From the NCBI RefSeq assembly GCF_901933205.1, contig NC_044573.1, forward strand, positions 32,671,493-32,735,492: a DNA stretch of 64,000 nucleotides. The letters run 5' to 3'. The DNA comes from Camarhynchus parvulus. Taxonomy: Eukaryota; Chordata; Aves; Passeriformes; Thraupidae. The position numbers and the translations under genes were made by a program. Below, one piece after another: positions 13,126-26,600 of the stretch. Under the pieces are notes generated by a model. The model ran no database searches. It saw nothing but the letters and a program-made list of their open reading frames with translations, and was not told the origin of the DNA. How positions within the stretch are numbered: position 1 is the first letter of the stretch; each line of letters starts with the position of its first letter.

Positions 13126-16100
13126 TCAGTTAGCAACAGGAAGATTCACCAAAGATTGTGCACTTTTTTCTCTTTCCAACAATGAACTGGAAGCCCTTTC
13201 TGACTGATTGAATGCTGATCATTTCTGCAGCCTCTCACCACTACAAAAGATGACTCTTATTTCAAGATGACTCTTATTCCAAGCTGCCCTTCAGGGATTT
13301 TGGCCAATATTTCTGAGGAAATAGTGCAAACTATTCCACAGTGGGGAGACAAGATGTATTTTAAAAAGAAGCCAAAGATTTTATGGTGGTTAGGATAAAA
13401 CTAGTAATGCTGAGAGAGAAGTCAGCACATCTAGATAATTTACAGAGTAACAAGAATAAAGCATTTTTATATTTGTTTTCTTCTTTCCAAGATAAACTAC
13501 TAGAAGTTTAAACTACTACTCCACAACACAGTCTTTTTTTGCAAAACAACAAAGAAATATTGCAGCAGACATGAAAATTATATGCAGTATAGCTGTTCCT
13601 TTAGTCTCCACTTGAGGCAGGGCAAATATTGCACAGACACAAGAAAATATTTAGTAAAGGAAACTTGTCTCATAACAGATAGCGACTAAAAAATTTGCAC
13701 TATAAAAAGCAAATTGCCATAACCAATCCTCTATTAAGCTACATAAAATCAAGGAGACGAATACAGACTGAAAATTCAGAAATGTCTGCATAGGCAGAGG
13801 AGAGAAGTAGTCTGGAAGATGTAAACAATCTTGCTGCAAGTTAGGTCTTCACATGCCTTCTCTGTTTCTTGTCAAGTGCTCCCATAGCAGGAAGATCTCT
13901 GCACTCATAAACACACCCCTGGCCATAGCTTGTCATTCAGACTTCCTTGAACTGAGAGTTAAATTTCTCTAAAAGAAAGCTTACAGGCCACTATATCTCC
14001 CTCACATTATCTACCATTTGTGAACAGCTATTTTTTGTAAGAGCATGTTATTAGTAGGTTACAAAACCAAAGAAAGTAAAAAGGATGATTGAAAAACACA
14101 TTAATTTCCTGAAATCTCATTTAAAAACTCAGTATCTTTTAAACAAGCTTTGAAACAGGGTGAAGTCTTAGCTGTAAGTTAACCAGAAACAAGCACTGGG
14201 CTTCAACCCCATGTGTCAGTCAATCCTGGGAAGATCAGCTTTCTCAAATACTGCTTTTGGCCCGCCAGAGTTTTACTGCATTTAGAGTATTATTGCCATA
14301 ATTAATCAATAAGCCAGTTTCCTGAAAAAGCACTCTGCTTATTTTATGTTCTTGTTTACCCCTTAGAGGCACATTTCTCATATGAGATGCCTCACTGAGC
14401 CCCTCCTCACCAAGCAAGTTTGTTTTCAAAATCAGCCTCTATCAAATAATGTTCTTGCACCTCTTATGCCTAAACAAAGATGTCAACAGTGTCTGTGTCC
14501 AATGTCTACCCCCCTAATCTTTCCATAAATAAACCACTGTCAGACCACACCTCTGGCAGTCAGTAACTCTTCCAAGCATGGCTGTCAGTGGATGTGGCAC
14601 TGGCTGCACTGACAGGAAGCACACCACGGACACAAACAGTGGACTGGAACTAATGGTGGCTTATTTTACACCCCCAGGTATTTGGATGGTTGGAGAGACA
14701 GAGCCAGGCAAAAAGCAGTACCTAAGAGCAGTGCAGAGGCTACAGGGAACTGGGACTACAACAAAAGGATAAATGGAACTGTACAAACACAGTACTTGCT
14801 TGAACGTATCTGCATCCCTCAGACTTTAACATTTAAAGGGAGAGCATGTCTCAAAAATTTCCTGCTCCTAAGACTGAGAGGACCTGCATGTCAAAGAGCT
14901 TCGGAGCCCTCAGTCGTATGATCAGTTTTTCACAAATGAATTAAAATTCTCCAGGACACATAACCCAGGATAGGTTCTGAAGAAACCCACTCCTGCCCCT
15001 CCCAACTTTTATTTTCTAGGCCATGCTGAATGCTATGGACAAATACAATCAATTTAAATGCCCAGAAATGCCTCCCAAGTCTCTAGGCTAGATTTCACAG
15101 AAACAGCTTTCACTTTATTCCCTTAAAATAGAAGCTAACAGCATATGGGCATTTTGTAATATAGGTTATAATGATACAGACTCAAAAATGGACTGACTGC
15201 ACAGAACCCACATGAACAAATTACAGCTGCTAGCAGGAAGCAGGTATACTGTGTAGGCATAGAAAATTTTTAAACTTATAATATCTTTAGGATAATGCAT
15301 AGAATATTCCTTTGTTTCTGCTATAAAGTGGTTTCATTTAAATCCAGACCAACTATTTATGTGACCAAGTCCATCTTTCCCATGACTCCTAGCATTTCAA
15401 ACAGTTCCTGATTTGCTTCTTTAAATATCTTTGTTTTAAAGCTTCATTAATTTCAAAAGAATCACTGTATATAATAATCACTGTATATATATATAAATAA
15501 CTGGTATATGTGACATATATTTACACCTGAGTGATCAAGTTCCCTCTAAGAAGAGAGGGCTTAGGTATATCATAGCTTTATTGTAAAAGATTATTATTCT
15601 AATGCTTTCAAATTCTCTGAGAATCTCAATAATAGATGCAACTTCCAGCAGTTTTGCTGTTTTCTTTGACCACCATTTAAGAATCGTATATAAAAATATA
15701 ATTTATTTTTCTGACACAGAAATAAACAGGCTGATCTCAATACATTGAAATATCATCTCTATTTAGTGTTGTGACCAAGAGGTCATGGTTACCTTTTAGG
15801 AAACCTAGTATGTCATGGCTATGTTTTAGGAAACCTATTGTCTCTTGAGTGAGACACAGACCATGATCATTCTAAACACCCAAAAGAAATACGGGGGGTT
15901 TGAGCCTGTTTTTAAAGCACAGAAGTTATCTATATACTGACACATTAATGAGTACAAAACCAAATATTTTCAGAGACTTCAAAGAAAGCTTCTGCTTTAT
16001 TTGTTTCATGCAAAATTAAGATGGAAAAATATGCGCTTTTTTCATGCACAGTTAGGATAGAAAAATCGGAATCTTGCGTAAAGTTTGGCACTGAATGTGT

Positions 16101-17836
16101 TTAACTTCACATAAATAAAGCACTTGATTTTAAGTGTGCAGTTTCATAGCTCAGCAAGATTGCTTTGTTCTTAGTGACACTGGAAAACAATGGATAAGAT
16201 GTCACACTGTACCAAAACTTTCAGGTTTCAGTTTTAAGACAGTGCTCTGCCAACTTCTAAACTACACTAGAACAATCCACATAGATAGTTGAAGAAGAAA
16301 ATAAAGAAAACTGGAGTGAAACTGGGCAAATAGCACATAGAGCCAAAAATGGTCAGGCCAAACCATTAGGATAATCAACTTCTGGTATCTCCCCTGTACT
16401 GCAGAGGTAGACTGGAGTGAATGCTCATCCATATATTACACTTCTCAGTCATGAATTTGGGTAGAGGACATTTTAAAAATTAAGAAAGTTTCAGGAAAAC
16501 TTTACAAAGCATCCTTTAAGACTTTATACAAATTCCCCTAGTACAAACCCAGATGCCTTTCACCTGCTGTCCCAGTGTAAAAAACTCAGTGGATGGCACG
16601 CAAGCCCCACCAGAAAGTCTGGGAGTTTGGTCACAGTGTCATTCTAAGATAGAAGGAAGTCTGAAAGCTACTTGTCTCAATTTTTTCCTCCAATCCTAAA
16701 ATGTCAGCAGAATTTATGAAGGAAATATTACTTAATAAAGGAAGACTTGCTTCTTTTCAAACTTCTATGGAAATAGCATTGCAAAACACGTTTAGCATCC
16801 AACCACGAACAACAAGTTCAAAGTTAAATAACCAGAGTGTGTGGCACGATTTACACTTGCAAAGACTTCAAGTCCTTCCAGACCATCAGCATTGCAGGAA
16901 GGATCCTAATCTGTAATTTCAGAAACTAATTCAAAGTATTTCACAGCCATTTGGGTCCAATCCAAGTTACTTTAGTGTGAATTTCTACTTAGCCTGGTGG
17001 GCCCCTGGTGGTGGGACAGCAGCTTCCCCAGGGCACCCGGGGAGCTGTGCCCTCGGCAGAAAAGGCACCACAGCAAAATACACCATGTCCAGTAACTCCC
17101 TGCTGCCCTTAGGTCTCTCCCAAAATCACAGAAAAGGGAATTGACATTTTGTCCAGCTCCCATTTCCAGAGAGATCAGCATTCTCATCTACCACAACTTT
17201 GGCATAACTGGGATGCATCAAACCTATAGCACTCCATTAAAAGATGCTCTTAAGAAACTGAATTGTTTGAAGTGACCTGACTGAAATTGAAGCATTTTGT
17301 TTAGATTTTTCCCCAAATAAATCAAAATATTTCAGCAAAAATAGATGGGTTCTCATGTGATAATTTGATTTTAACGGAATTTCCTTTTTCATTGTAGATA
17401 TACTGGCATAGAATGTTGCAAATAAATTTCACAATGACTGGAAGTATAAAAGCTGCCTGGATAATTCACTTGGTTTTTCTTATTTTAAGAAATAATACTG
17501 AGAAATGGGAACTCAAGTCTAAAAATAAACAATATAATGAAAAAACAAAAATATTTTTCAATAATGCAAATATGAGATAATGAATACATACAACTAAAAG
17601 GAAAAGAAACTGCTACCTCAGCAACAGATTTTGCATATGGGGCTCAGGCTAAGCTTGGTTCCAAAATTCTGGTCTATCATGAGCCTACATAAGGGACAAA
17701 AGTAAGATATCAATAGGCAACACCATTTCTCCTAACTCAACCACAAGAAACAGAGAAATGGGGTGGCAGCCCTGACTGTGATTTTGCCAGGATTTATCCA
17801 AAGGCCTCTTGGAGACATTGAGAGTTCCCCTGATTC
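13126..17836. other. AT-rich DNA with short local duplications, no gene seen
   Basis: Two 17-bp copies of an aagatgactcttatt unit lie back to back at 13247-13280 (just one base different). Two 30-bp copies sharing 24 positions lie at 15781-15840. A tatata-rich spot lies near 15470-15500. A GC-richer patch at 16985-17110 has a 71-codon frame of no recognisable family. Confidence 0.5.
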
Positions 17837-17978
17837 TAAATAAAATATAAAATAAAATAAAATAAAATAAAATAAAATAATTTTTAAAATAAAATAAAAT
17901 AATTTTAAAAATAAATAAATAAATAAAAATAAAATAATCAAATCAGCAACAACAACAAAACAAACAACAACAAAAAAA
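17837..17978. repeat. (TAAAA)n / (TAAA)n array followed by (CAA)n
   Basis: Perfect aaaat units run from 17837, are interrupted by two tttttaaaa/ttttaaaa breaks, change to four-base aaat units, and end near 17937. A (CAA)n stretch follows at 17946-17978. The 95-codon minus-strand frame here (17732-18019) is a translation of this simple sequence (Phe/Leu/Ile/Tyr-rich) and not a membrane protein gene. Confidence 0.92.
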
Positions 17979-20900
17979 ACCCAAAAACCCCAGATAAGAA
18001 GCAGCATGGGTAACATCAACTCAAGACACAGTAATTTTCAAGCCTGCAACAGAGGCATAGATATTGTGTAAAGTTCATATGTTAGCACCTCAGGCATCTT
18101 CTGGCATATCTTCTTTTTCATTCATCTTTTGTCTGAAGTAAATTCTATTTAATCTTTTCATATAAAAAACAGGAATTTAAAGCATAATGTTTATTTGTAA
18201 GTACTTTTGATAGCACTAAATTCCAGAAGCTTTTCTCAGGGCCATGGTTTTTCCTTGAGGCATCTATTGGCAGAAGGGAAGGCAAATGCCAAGCATACCT
18301 ACAAGCTCTTCATGCAGGGTGCTGGCAGGAATTCTGCTACCAACCCAGCTGGCTACAACAGTTCCCAAGACTGGGTGCACCTTCCTCTGCAATACTTGCT
18401 TGCAATTTTGTTCCCCTGCCAACTTGCTAAAAGCCATCCAGAGCTAATCAAACTTTTTTGTTGGTTTTTGGCTGCTTCCTTATCAAAACTTTACAAAACT
18501 TTAATTTCAGCCTCCTGAGCCCTGCAGCTGTAAATTAATTGAATAAAATTTACAAACATTATGCACTGATAAAGCATTTCCAAGACTTTTCCCTATTCAG
18601 TTGGCTTCGCTGCTTGGTATGACAGTTTTGCTTGACATGAGTTCAGAGCCTCTGGAAACCTTCCTAATCCCACTCTTCAGGCCTTGTGCCTGTTCATGGA
18701 ACCATGTTAACCCAACTCCAGAAAATTAATAAATCTCAAATGGTTTTAAGCCCTCAGAAACATCCCTTGGTACACACTCCACCTTCTTTATATTGCAGAC
18801 ATCTTATTGCACAGAGTAACTCTTACTTGAAAGACCTAAGAAGAAACCAGTCTAGTCCCCAAAGTTATTAACATTTAATAAAATATCTCATTTAAGATTA
18901 TTGTGGGTTGAAGCATAATTGCATTTACTACAGTCATTCTGACATCATCTGTTTATGTTTCAGTGCAATATTTCTGTATCAGTATTCAGACAAAATATTT
19001 TCAATGGAATCACTGGATGATTTTTTATACTAAAGAAGAAAAAAATCTCTTTTTTCCACATAGCAATCCATAAAAACCCTCATCCTCACAATTTCAGCTA
19101 AGATTTTTGATTAGACCACAAAGCACAACTTTTTTGAGACACAGCATGCTGGTAGCAAATTAAAATGATTTCTTACATTCTCTGCCAAAGTAGGAGTAAA
19201 AACTACACATATTGTATGAAATATTTGGCTGCATGGTAAAGGAGTTTTCTTATATTTTTATCTGTTTAGTGTTTTGAAAACAACTTTTAGGCAATAATCT
19301 GGGGACTGCAATAGCCTTTCCACTTAAAATGAAAATGAAAGTCCAAGCAACATCTCTGAGTCACACTTATTAGAGTTCATAAGTGAAGCACATAGAAGTA
19401 AAAATCCAGGCTGTAAATAAGTTGTTACATCAAGGCATGAATTAAAACGAAAGTCTATATTGACCTAAATTATATATGTAAATAGCTTGATGAAGTTTTG
19501 ATGGGGATTAATTAATCTAAACAACTTTATCTCACCCCAAGATTCTTTCATTTCTATTTGTGTGGGGAATTAACTACAAACAACATGATGCTAAAGTGAT
19601 GCCAAAACCCAGAAGTACTACTCTTTAAAGTAGCCAAGAGACTGTGAAAAGTATTGGGTGCTTAAGGAAGGGAGGACCAGCTGTTCCCAAAACTGATATA
19701 CTGGAAGAAAGTTTCATAGAACCTTCATGCATACAACAAAAGAATGTGATTCAAAACAAAGTCCATCACATAAATAAAATATTGGAATCTATCCAGCCAT
19801 GTAAGAGATGGAGAGAATACAAAATGTTGCTCATGTTTTGGCAGACTAATAATTTTAACAGAATCACATCATCATTTGCATCAAACCCTTAAATCTACAG
19901 ATGTGATGATATCATGAAATTCCAAGAAAAATGTGTAAATATATTTTAGAAATCAGATCAGAGCTATTGAATGACACAAAGAAACATGAAAGAACAATGG
20001 TTTTTTAGCTCATCTTACTCGTAATTCAGTCAAGCACCGCAGCTAGCTAATATTTCCTGGTCAGTGTTTAAGCAATAAACCAAAATAAATTGAGGCAAAA
20101 AGAAAAAGAGTTCTCAAAGGCATCCTTTCAGTGCCCTTTTCCCACATCAGGAAAACAGAATTTAGGCACATTACTGCCATTTATCCCTTGAAAAGCAGCC
20201 ACATGAATCAGCTGTGCCTTTAAGACCAAGTATTTGAAATGCCTTAGACTAATCTTAGAAAAAAAAAATCTAATATACACTTTGAGCAGCTGTTACAATA
20301 ATACCCTTTCTGGGACTGACCACATGAGACACACAGTGTCACTGAACAAGGGACACCAGTTCCAGGGAGAAATATTGCACCAGTATTACTCAGCTGATCC
20401 CTGGAAAAATAAAGAAAGCCTCACCAAAAAAGGAAAAAAGAACAAGAAAAAATAATTGAAAATAGGGGAATTTTCAAAATCCAGTATTATGTTAACTTAA
20501 TGTACAAACCCCAACTTTTTAGCTGCTCCTTCTAGTTAGAAAAATATGAATAATGTGCCTAGTATTTAATTTTTACAGTTCTAATCTTTATCTATCATGA
20601 CACAGTCAAGTAGCTAAATCCATCTTAGCCAACACATACTTCATTAAGGAAGTCAAAATACAATTTTTTTCCTGTTGACAGTCATAGGGGGAAATGTTAG
20701 GTAATCCTAGAAGTTTTTGCCTTTAATATTATTTATTTAAGATTATTGCAATTTCTAGAAGTATAACTTTGAGGGGATGAAGGCATTTTATACCAAGACT
20801 CTCAGTATTATAGGCATGACAGTGATGGAAGCCAGGGTAGTCTAAGTAATGATAAATCCTAAAACCTGATATGAATTGTATCTGCAGCACAGAGAGGAGT

Positions 20901-22850
20901 CACAAGCAGTAAAGCAGGTTTTTAAAAGCTAATGTTTTTGAGCTTGTGTTTTGCTTTGAACCAATCATTTAACAAGGGTTCTGCTCCATTGCATACCATC
21001 TCAGCATCATTTGAAGTGCAATCTTTTCCATTCTCTCATCATCCAGGCACCAATCTTAATTCTTCACACCAATGTTTCAAAATCAAGAAGGCAGGCAAGT
21101 TCATTTGAGAGTTGAACTGAAAAGCAGGAACTCTGTTGCCACTTCCATGTGAGTACTGGGGAAAATATTGAGGCAGGCTATATATTTTATGTATCATCTC
21201 CTTACAAGTCACTTGACTTATACTCAAAAATCCTGCCAAACAAATCTCTTACACCTAATATCATGGTCTGTATGCCATGTTACATTAGCTGGTTGGCAGG
21301 TTCTGTTGCTCATTTATCAAGACGTTTAGGAATTAAGGGATGAATCTCTTTCTGGTTTTCAATTAGTGATACTGATAAGCTCTGAATATGCCGGAAGAAA
21401 GGAGCTCCAAACCAGATAAATTATCTGGTCACTTCAATACACATAAATAAATAGTAGAAAGGTCTGCAAGCCTAACAATTCATAAAGGCTGTGAGAGACA
21501 CAGAAAACCTCTGTTAAGTACAGTTAACAGCTAATATATTCATGTATGGGGTTTTTTTTAATGAAGACTTTTTAAAAAATATAGTTATGATCCTATATAA
21601 TTAACATGAAACTCAGGACAACACTAAAGCTCACAAAATAGACCAATTTTTGAAATAAACAAGAGATATTCCCCTTCATCAGAATAAATTTACTTTCAAG
21701 AAATGTGATTTAAAAGTTGAATAATAGAACTTATAAGGCACATGGTTTTGCCCACTATGAAAAATCTCAGACCATAATAATTGTATTTTTTTCAATTCAT
21801 GTTCTTTTCTAAGTTTTCTCAGGTTTTTTTTATCATCACTCTTTGTTATAGACAACATATGATTTCCCCTTTGCAAAAGAGTGACAATTTCGAGGACTCT
21901 GCCATAGGTATCAAGCTTTTCTGGCAGAGAAGATCTGAATTTTATTTTCTCCTTGTTTCTTTCTATTCACAACATGTGCACAAACTGAAATAGCATAATG
22001 AGGATGTTGCAAAAAGTTGCCAAATCACGCAAGGACAATTCTAACAGCAGCCCAGATGAAATCACTTTGTCCAGGCAGGTGGTCAAAAACTACTCTTTCA
22101 ACTTGTGATATTTCATTCCAACTCAGCAAAGTGCCTTCCTGCACCATTTGCACTACCTTCATCTGACCCTGCATCAGAGATATGTCCCAGTAGGAACACT
22201 AACTCGAAACAGCAGGCACTTTCCTTTCTCCCTGCTCCAGTTTTGCTCCCTTGTTCTGAGGACAGAATGTATAAAATGTACAATGTAGTGCTAAAACAGC
22301 ACATCTAAAAAATATTTCAGAAGATAATGAAGCAGTCCTAAAGCTGAGACCTCTCTCTTCAAGTAGAGTCTTAAATGTGATAAGCCAAATGAGCTAGAAA
22401 GATAATTACCCTGTGTTGCTCTGAGAGAAGACTAAGAGAGGAGCTGGCAAGCCAGGAGCACGTGTAGACACTGGGATTCTGCTAGAAAATGAGCAGTGAT
22501 GGCTGCATAACTCATGGGTGAGAGTCTGAAAGCTTTTCAGATGATCAGAAAGTGAGCACTGTGAGTGAGTGCAAAATTTCATCTAATGATGGATAGTTTC
22601 TCTCTAAATTATCTGGAGGCCAATGCACCAAAATTGCTATATTTAAATGGATGCTTTTGGAGGCATTTCCCAGGTGAAATGGAGACTTAAAGTATTTAAC
22701 TCACATAAGTATGAAAGAAGTAAAATTACCCTAAACCTGAAGACCAGGTTAAAAAAATTAAAATGAAAGAAAATAAATTAGGATGGGTTATTTTTTAGTT
22801 GTCTTAAGAGAAGAACATATAAAAGAGAAAACAGATAAATATACTTAAAG
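17979..22850. other. AT-rich single-copy DNA, no gene seen
   Basis: The longest frame is 103 codons at 18207-18518 (plus), followed by an 82-codon frame at 19644-19892. Neither shows a domain I recognise. No repeat family was recognised. Confidence 0.5.
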
Positions 22851-23620
22851 CAGCACTGTAAGTGCTGAATACTTACAGTCATGCAACTCAATCTCTGCTC
22901 TGACCTTCAGAGGGCGAGCACCAGCTCCCCAGCTTCACCTCTGCACCATTAGAAATTATGCTGCATGTACCTAATATGTGTTTTAGTCACCATCTTTTGG
23001 CCATCCAAGCATCACAAAGAGATTTGGCCTTCAAAGAGTGAAAAAATAACATTCACTTCAGATTTTAAAATGACTTATCAGTGAAATAGAGACAGTTTCA
23101 AATAACTAAGCCAGAAATGAGATCTGTCTTGGCAATAACGAGGGAGCAATGTGACAGATTGCCTATATCCATCCCAAAGTGTCTTCATCCATTCCACAAT
23201 GGACTATTTATGAAGCTAATATCATCAACAGTGTCTTCTATTCACTTAAAAATCAAGTAAGAAAGGCAAGATGCTATTAGATAACTGTAAATACTGCCCG
23301 AGGGCTTGTGTATGTAAGGATCAAGGTCTTTTGCAATTCTGCTGATAGATTATCACCCATTTAATTATTGAGGTCTGTACAAATTATGGAAAGACATGCA
23401 GATGTGATTAGGAGGGCTAGTCTTTTAATGAACTAACAAGAAGTGCTATAGGTAGTTAGGCAATCATTGCTACCAGCAATGCTAGAAGCTTTCTCATTAA
23501 AAAGTTAGTTTGCGAAGACAATTTTTTCAGGCGATGAAAAATGCATGTAGAAACCAAATAAAAGTTAAATTATGATTTCTGCTCATTCTGAGCTCTCCTT
23601 TTATGCCAGAAAAATAGTAA
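22851..23620. promoter_or_regulatory. Candidate conserved non-coding element
   Basis: This is complex non-repetitive sequence with clustered taat words (for example tttaattattgagg near 23360) and a perfect 9-bp inverted pair, actgtaagt 22855-22863 and acttacagt 22871-22879. It is closed to long frames. The call rests on appearance only; conservation has to be measured. Confidence 0.2.
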
Positions 23621-26600
23621 GCAGTGTTCTGCTTCATTAGTCCCTTGGATGTGAAGGTGTCATAAAGTCATGGCCCCACACCTACAAACAGGAACAGGAA
23701 GAGTAGTGTACTATGAATTAACTCAAAGGGCCTGGCAAAATCACACTAGGGTCCACAAAAAAAGGAAAAGCCCACATGTGACAGGACAACTGTCCATTTT
23801 CCAAAGTTCAAGCTAAAGTCAAACAGATGGGAACGTTATTTTTCACACATCCCAATCATGAACTAGGGTATTCACCACATTTAACCTTGTTAAAGCAGGT
23901 AAAATTAAATTAATTGGACTGAAGAGGTACCATCCCAATTCTTTAGCACTTTATTCACTCAAGGCTGCACACTTGTATTAACTTCAAAGTATTAGAAAGG
24001 GTGCCCCAATCCCTCTCCTGGGTTTTTGCATAACAAAAAAGTCTGGGAGAAAACTTTCCCGAGAGCAAGGGCTTAATGGCAGCTGTGTGACAGAAACTAA
24101 ACTGCTCCTATCAGACAACAACAGCAGTTTAAAAAAAGCCAGGAGCCAGGGAGTGTGTTACAGGCTGCATAATGACACTAGTTTCCTAGGACTCTTTGAA
24201 TAATCTTTTTTTTTTTTGGTAAGAAAAAGGGGTTGGAATCATCAAATCATTTTGCAACAATGTAATTGAAGGAAACCCAACATTGTCTCAGCACATTAAT
24301 AGGTTAAAAAATACAAAGCTGAATGATATTTCCAAAACATACTTGACATAACTCTAGAATTTCACTGTTGAAGCAGTAGGAATTAGATAGAAAATGTTAA
24401 TATCTGAGGCTATTGATTTGTTACCTGTACACAGGTAACATGAAAGGACTAAAGGCCACTGTGAACCTGATGTTGTTAGGATCCAGCACACTGCAGAACA
24501 AAAGGTTAGTTGAATTTAGACTTATCTCTTTCTAGAGGAACTTAGTTTAATCTTCTAACTTCTGAAAAAGAAACCCCAAACCCACATATGTTATTGATTT
24601 AACAACTTAGAGTTTTCAGGAAAATCTTAATTGGAACCAAAATTTGATCCTTAAATGAAACAAAAGAGAAAAAAGACAGCTCTAAGAATAGTTAACAGAA
24701 AAACTCTGAAGTATCCTTTTACTACTAATGTTATATATACATTTTACTAAGTACTTGCAGGAGATGACATGTATTAAAAATATATTTTAAACCTACATTG
24801 ATTCCAACAGAATTTGAAATTCCTAAATTGTTAAAGCAATTAATTTTATTTGCTAGTAATCAATAAATTAACTGTAGCTTTACAAAGGCTGCCTTAAGTA
24901 ATCACAAGTACTAACATGACATCATTTGCAATAAAAATCCTGCATTATTGTGAACTTACGAACCTATCTAAAACCAAATGTGCAAATCCTAGCAGTACAA
25001 ATGTTAGTGGTAAAAGGTCTATTGAATTTAACAGCAGCAAGGTTTGACTCAGTACTTTTCTAGATCCAAAAATACTAAATATAATACTAATATAAATTCT
25101 GAGACTTTGAAAGGACTCTAAAACTAACTTTAATATAGTAAAAGGAAAGCTTCAGTGACAAATTCAAATTAGTCTGTCTTAGAAAAACTAAACAGAAAGA
25201 AGGAAAGAGCATATCTTTGTCTTTTTTACATAATTAAAACCTATAAATTGAAAACTGAATTGAAAATGAGAGCAGAAAATAAAGGCAATGATTAAATATT
25301 CACTGCATGCCAAGAGCAGCCCCTTAAATAAAGCTTTCATAGAGCAGCTGAGCTGATATCCTCTACTAAATTATGTTGTTGTTATTCATAAGTGGTTTTG
25401 ACAAGAGTCAAATAGATGAAATAAAATAAAGTAGCATCATCAAATTTAAAAATAATAAAAAAATAACTTGGTAATTAATATAGCTCCACAGAAACAAAAA
25501 AAAAAGTGGGGGAAAATCCTAGTATAGCTGTGAAGACATTTGAAACCACCATGTGCTGAACTTGGCACACTGATATATAGCTCCAATAACCACACCCACA
25601 TACTGAATTATCCTTAAGTCATGGCAGCAGCCACCAGCTGATAGCTGGGGCAGAGGAAGATGAATGTAATGTGAGCAGGAAGAGTCCCAGTCTGAGCCTG
25701 AAGCAATGTAACTGCCCACAGAGTACCCAATTACCGTACTACCAATTACATATTCTATATATATATTCTATACCCAATTGCCTGTAAGCTGTGTCACTTG
25801 CACCAAAGACATGGGTAAACCTAGACTGAAAGATGGGCTGCCTTTCCACCAGGGACCCTTCACACTAAAATGAGGACAGGGAAAAATTGCCTACATACTG
25901 TAAGCAAAATGACAGATTTCCAGCTTCTTGGTCAACGCAAAGCTCCATGAAGTATTCCCTTGAACTATTACATTACTGAGTAGTAACCGATGTCCAGAAA
26001 ATCCATTAGATGCCTCTAATCAGCTGATACAATCACTATGTCTATTCTACTAATGGTGCCTCAGATCAAACGCTCATAGCACCTCAAAAAGATAAGGAAA
26101 GAAATGGGAGGTTGCTGCCAGGGAACACAGGATTAATTCAGAGCAGCTTGAACATAAACAGCAGTATTGGCTGCCTATCACATAAGGAAAAAGAGGAGGT
26201 TCAAGCTGGAAATATCCTTTGGAAGAAGAATCAGAATAATTCCCCAGTAAATAAGATTTTAATATATAGAGGGGCAAAAAATTATTCACTTCCGCATAGT
26301 AATTACAGTAATATACGTATCTCCCTAGCTAGTATTCTATGTAATTTTCTGAAAAAATCACTTTCAAGAGTGAAATAAAATTACTTTGAATCTTTTTTTG
26401 ATAAAGAAATATAGAAATACTATATTTATATAGAGAATTTACTGTATATTTAATACTAATTTTTAATTTAATACTACTCTTATATACAGAATCAAGCAGA
26501 AAGATCCCTTCCAGTTAGATAAAGAAGCCACTTGAATGGCTGTTATCAAGAGGATTGCTTTTTATTGTTCATTTCCAGGCAGCAAAATCTGTGGCTAATG

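Noticed and set aside
17732..18019. Hydrophobic 95-codon frame resembling a membrane protein
   Set aside because: It is the translation of the (TAAAA)n/(CAA)n simple repeat.
18207..18518. 103-codon plus-strand frame
   Set aside because: No family recognised and no splice or promoter context.
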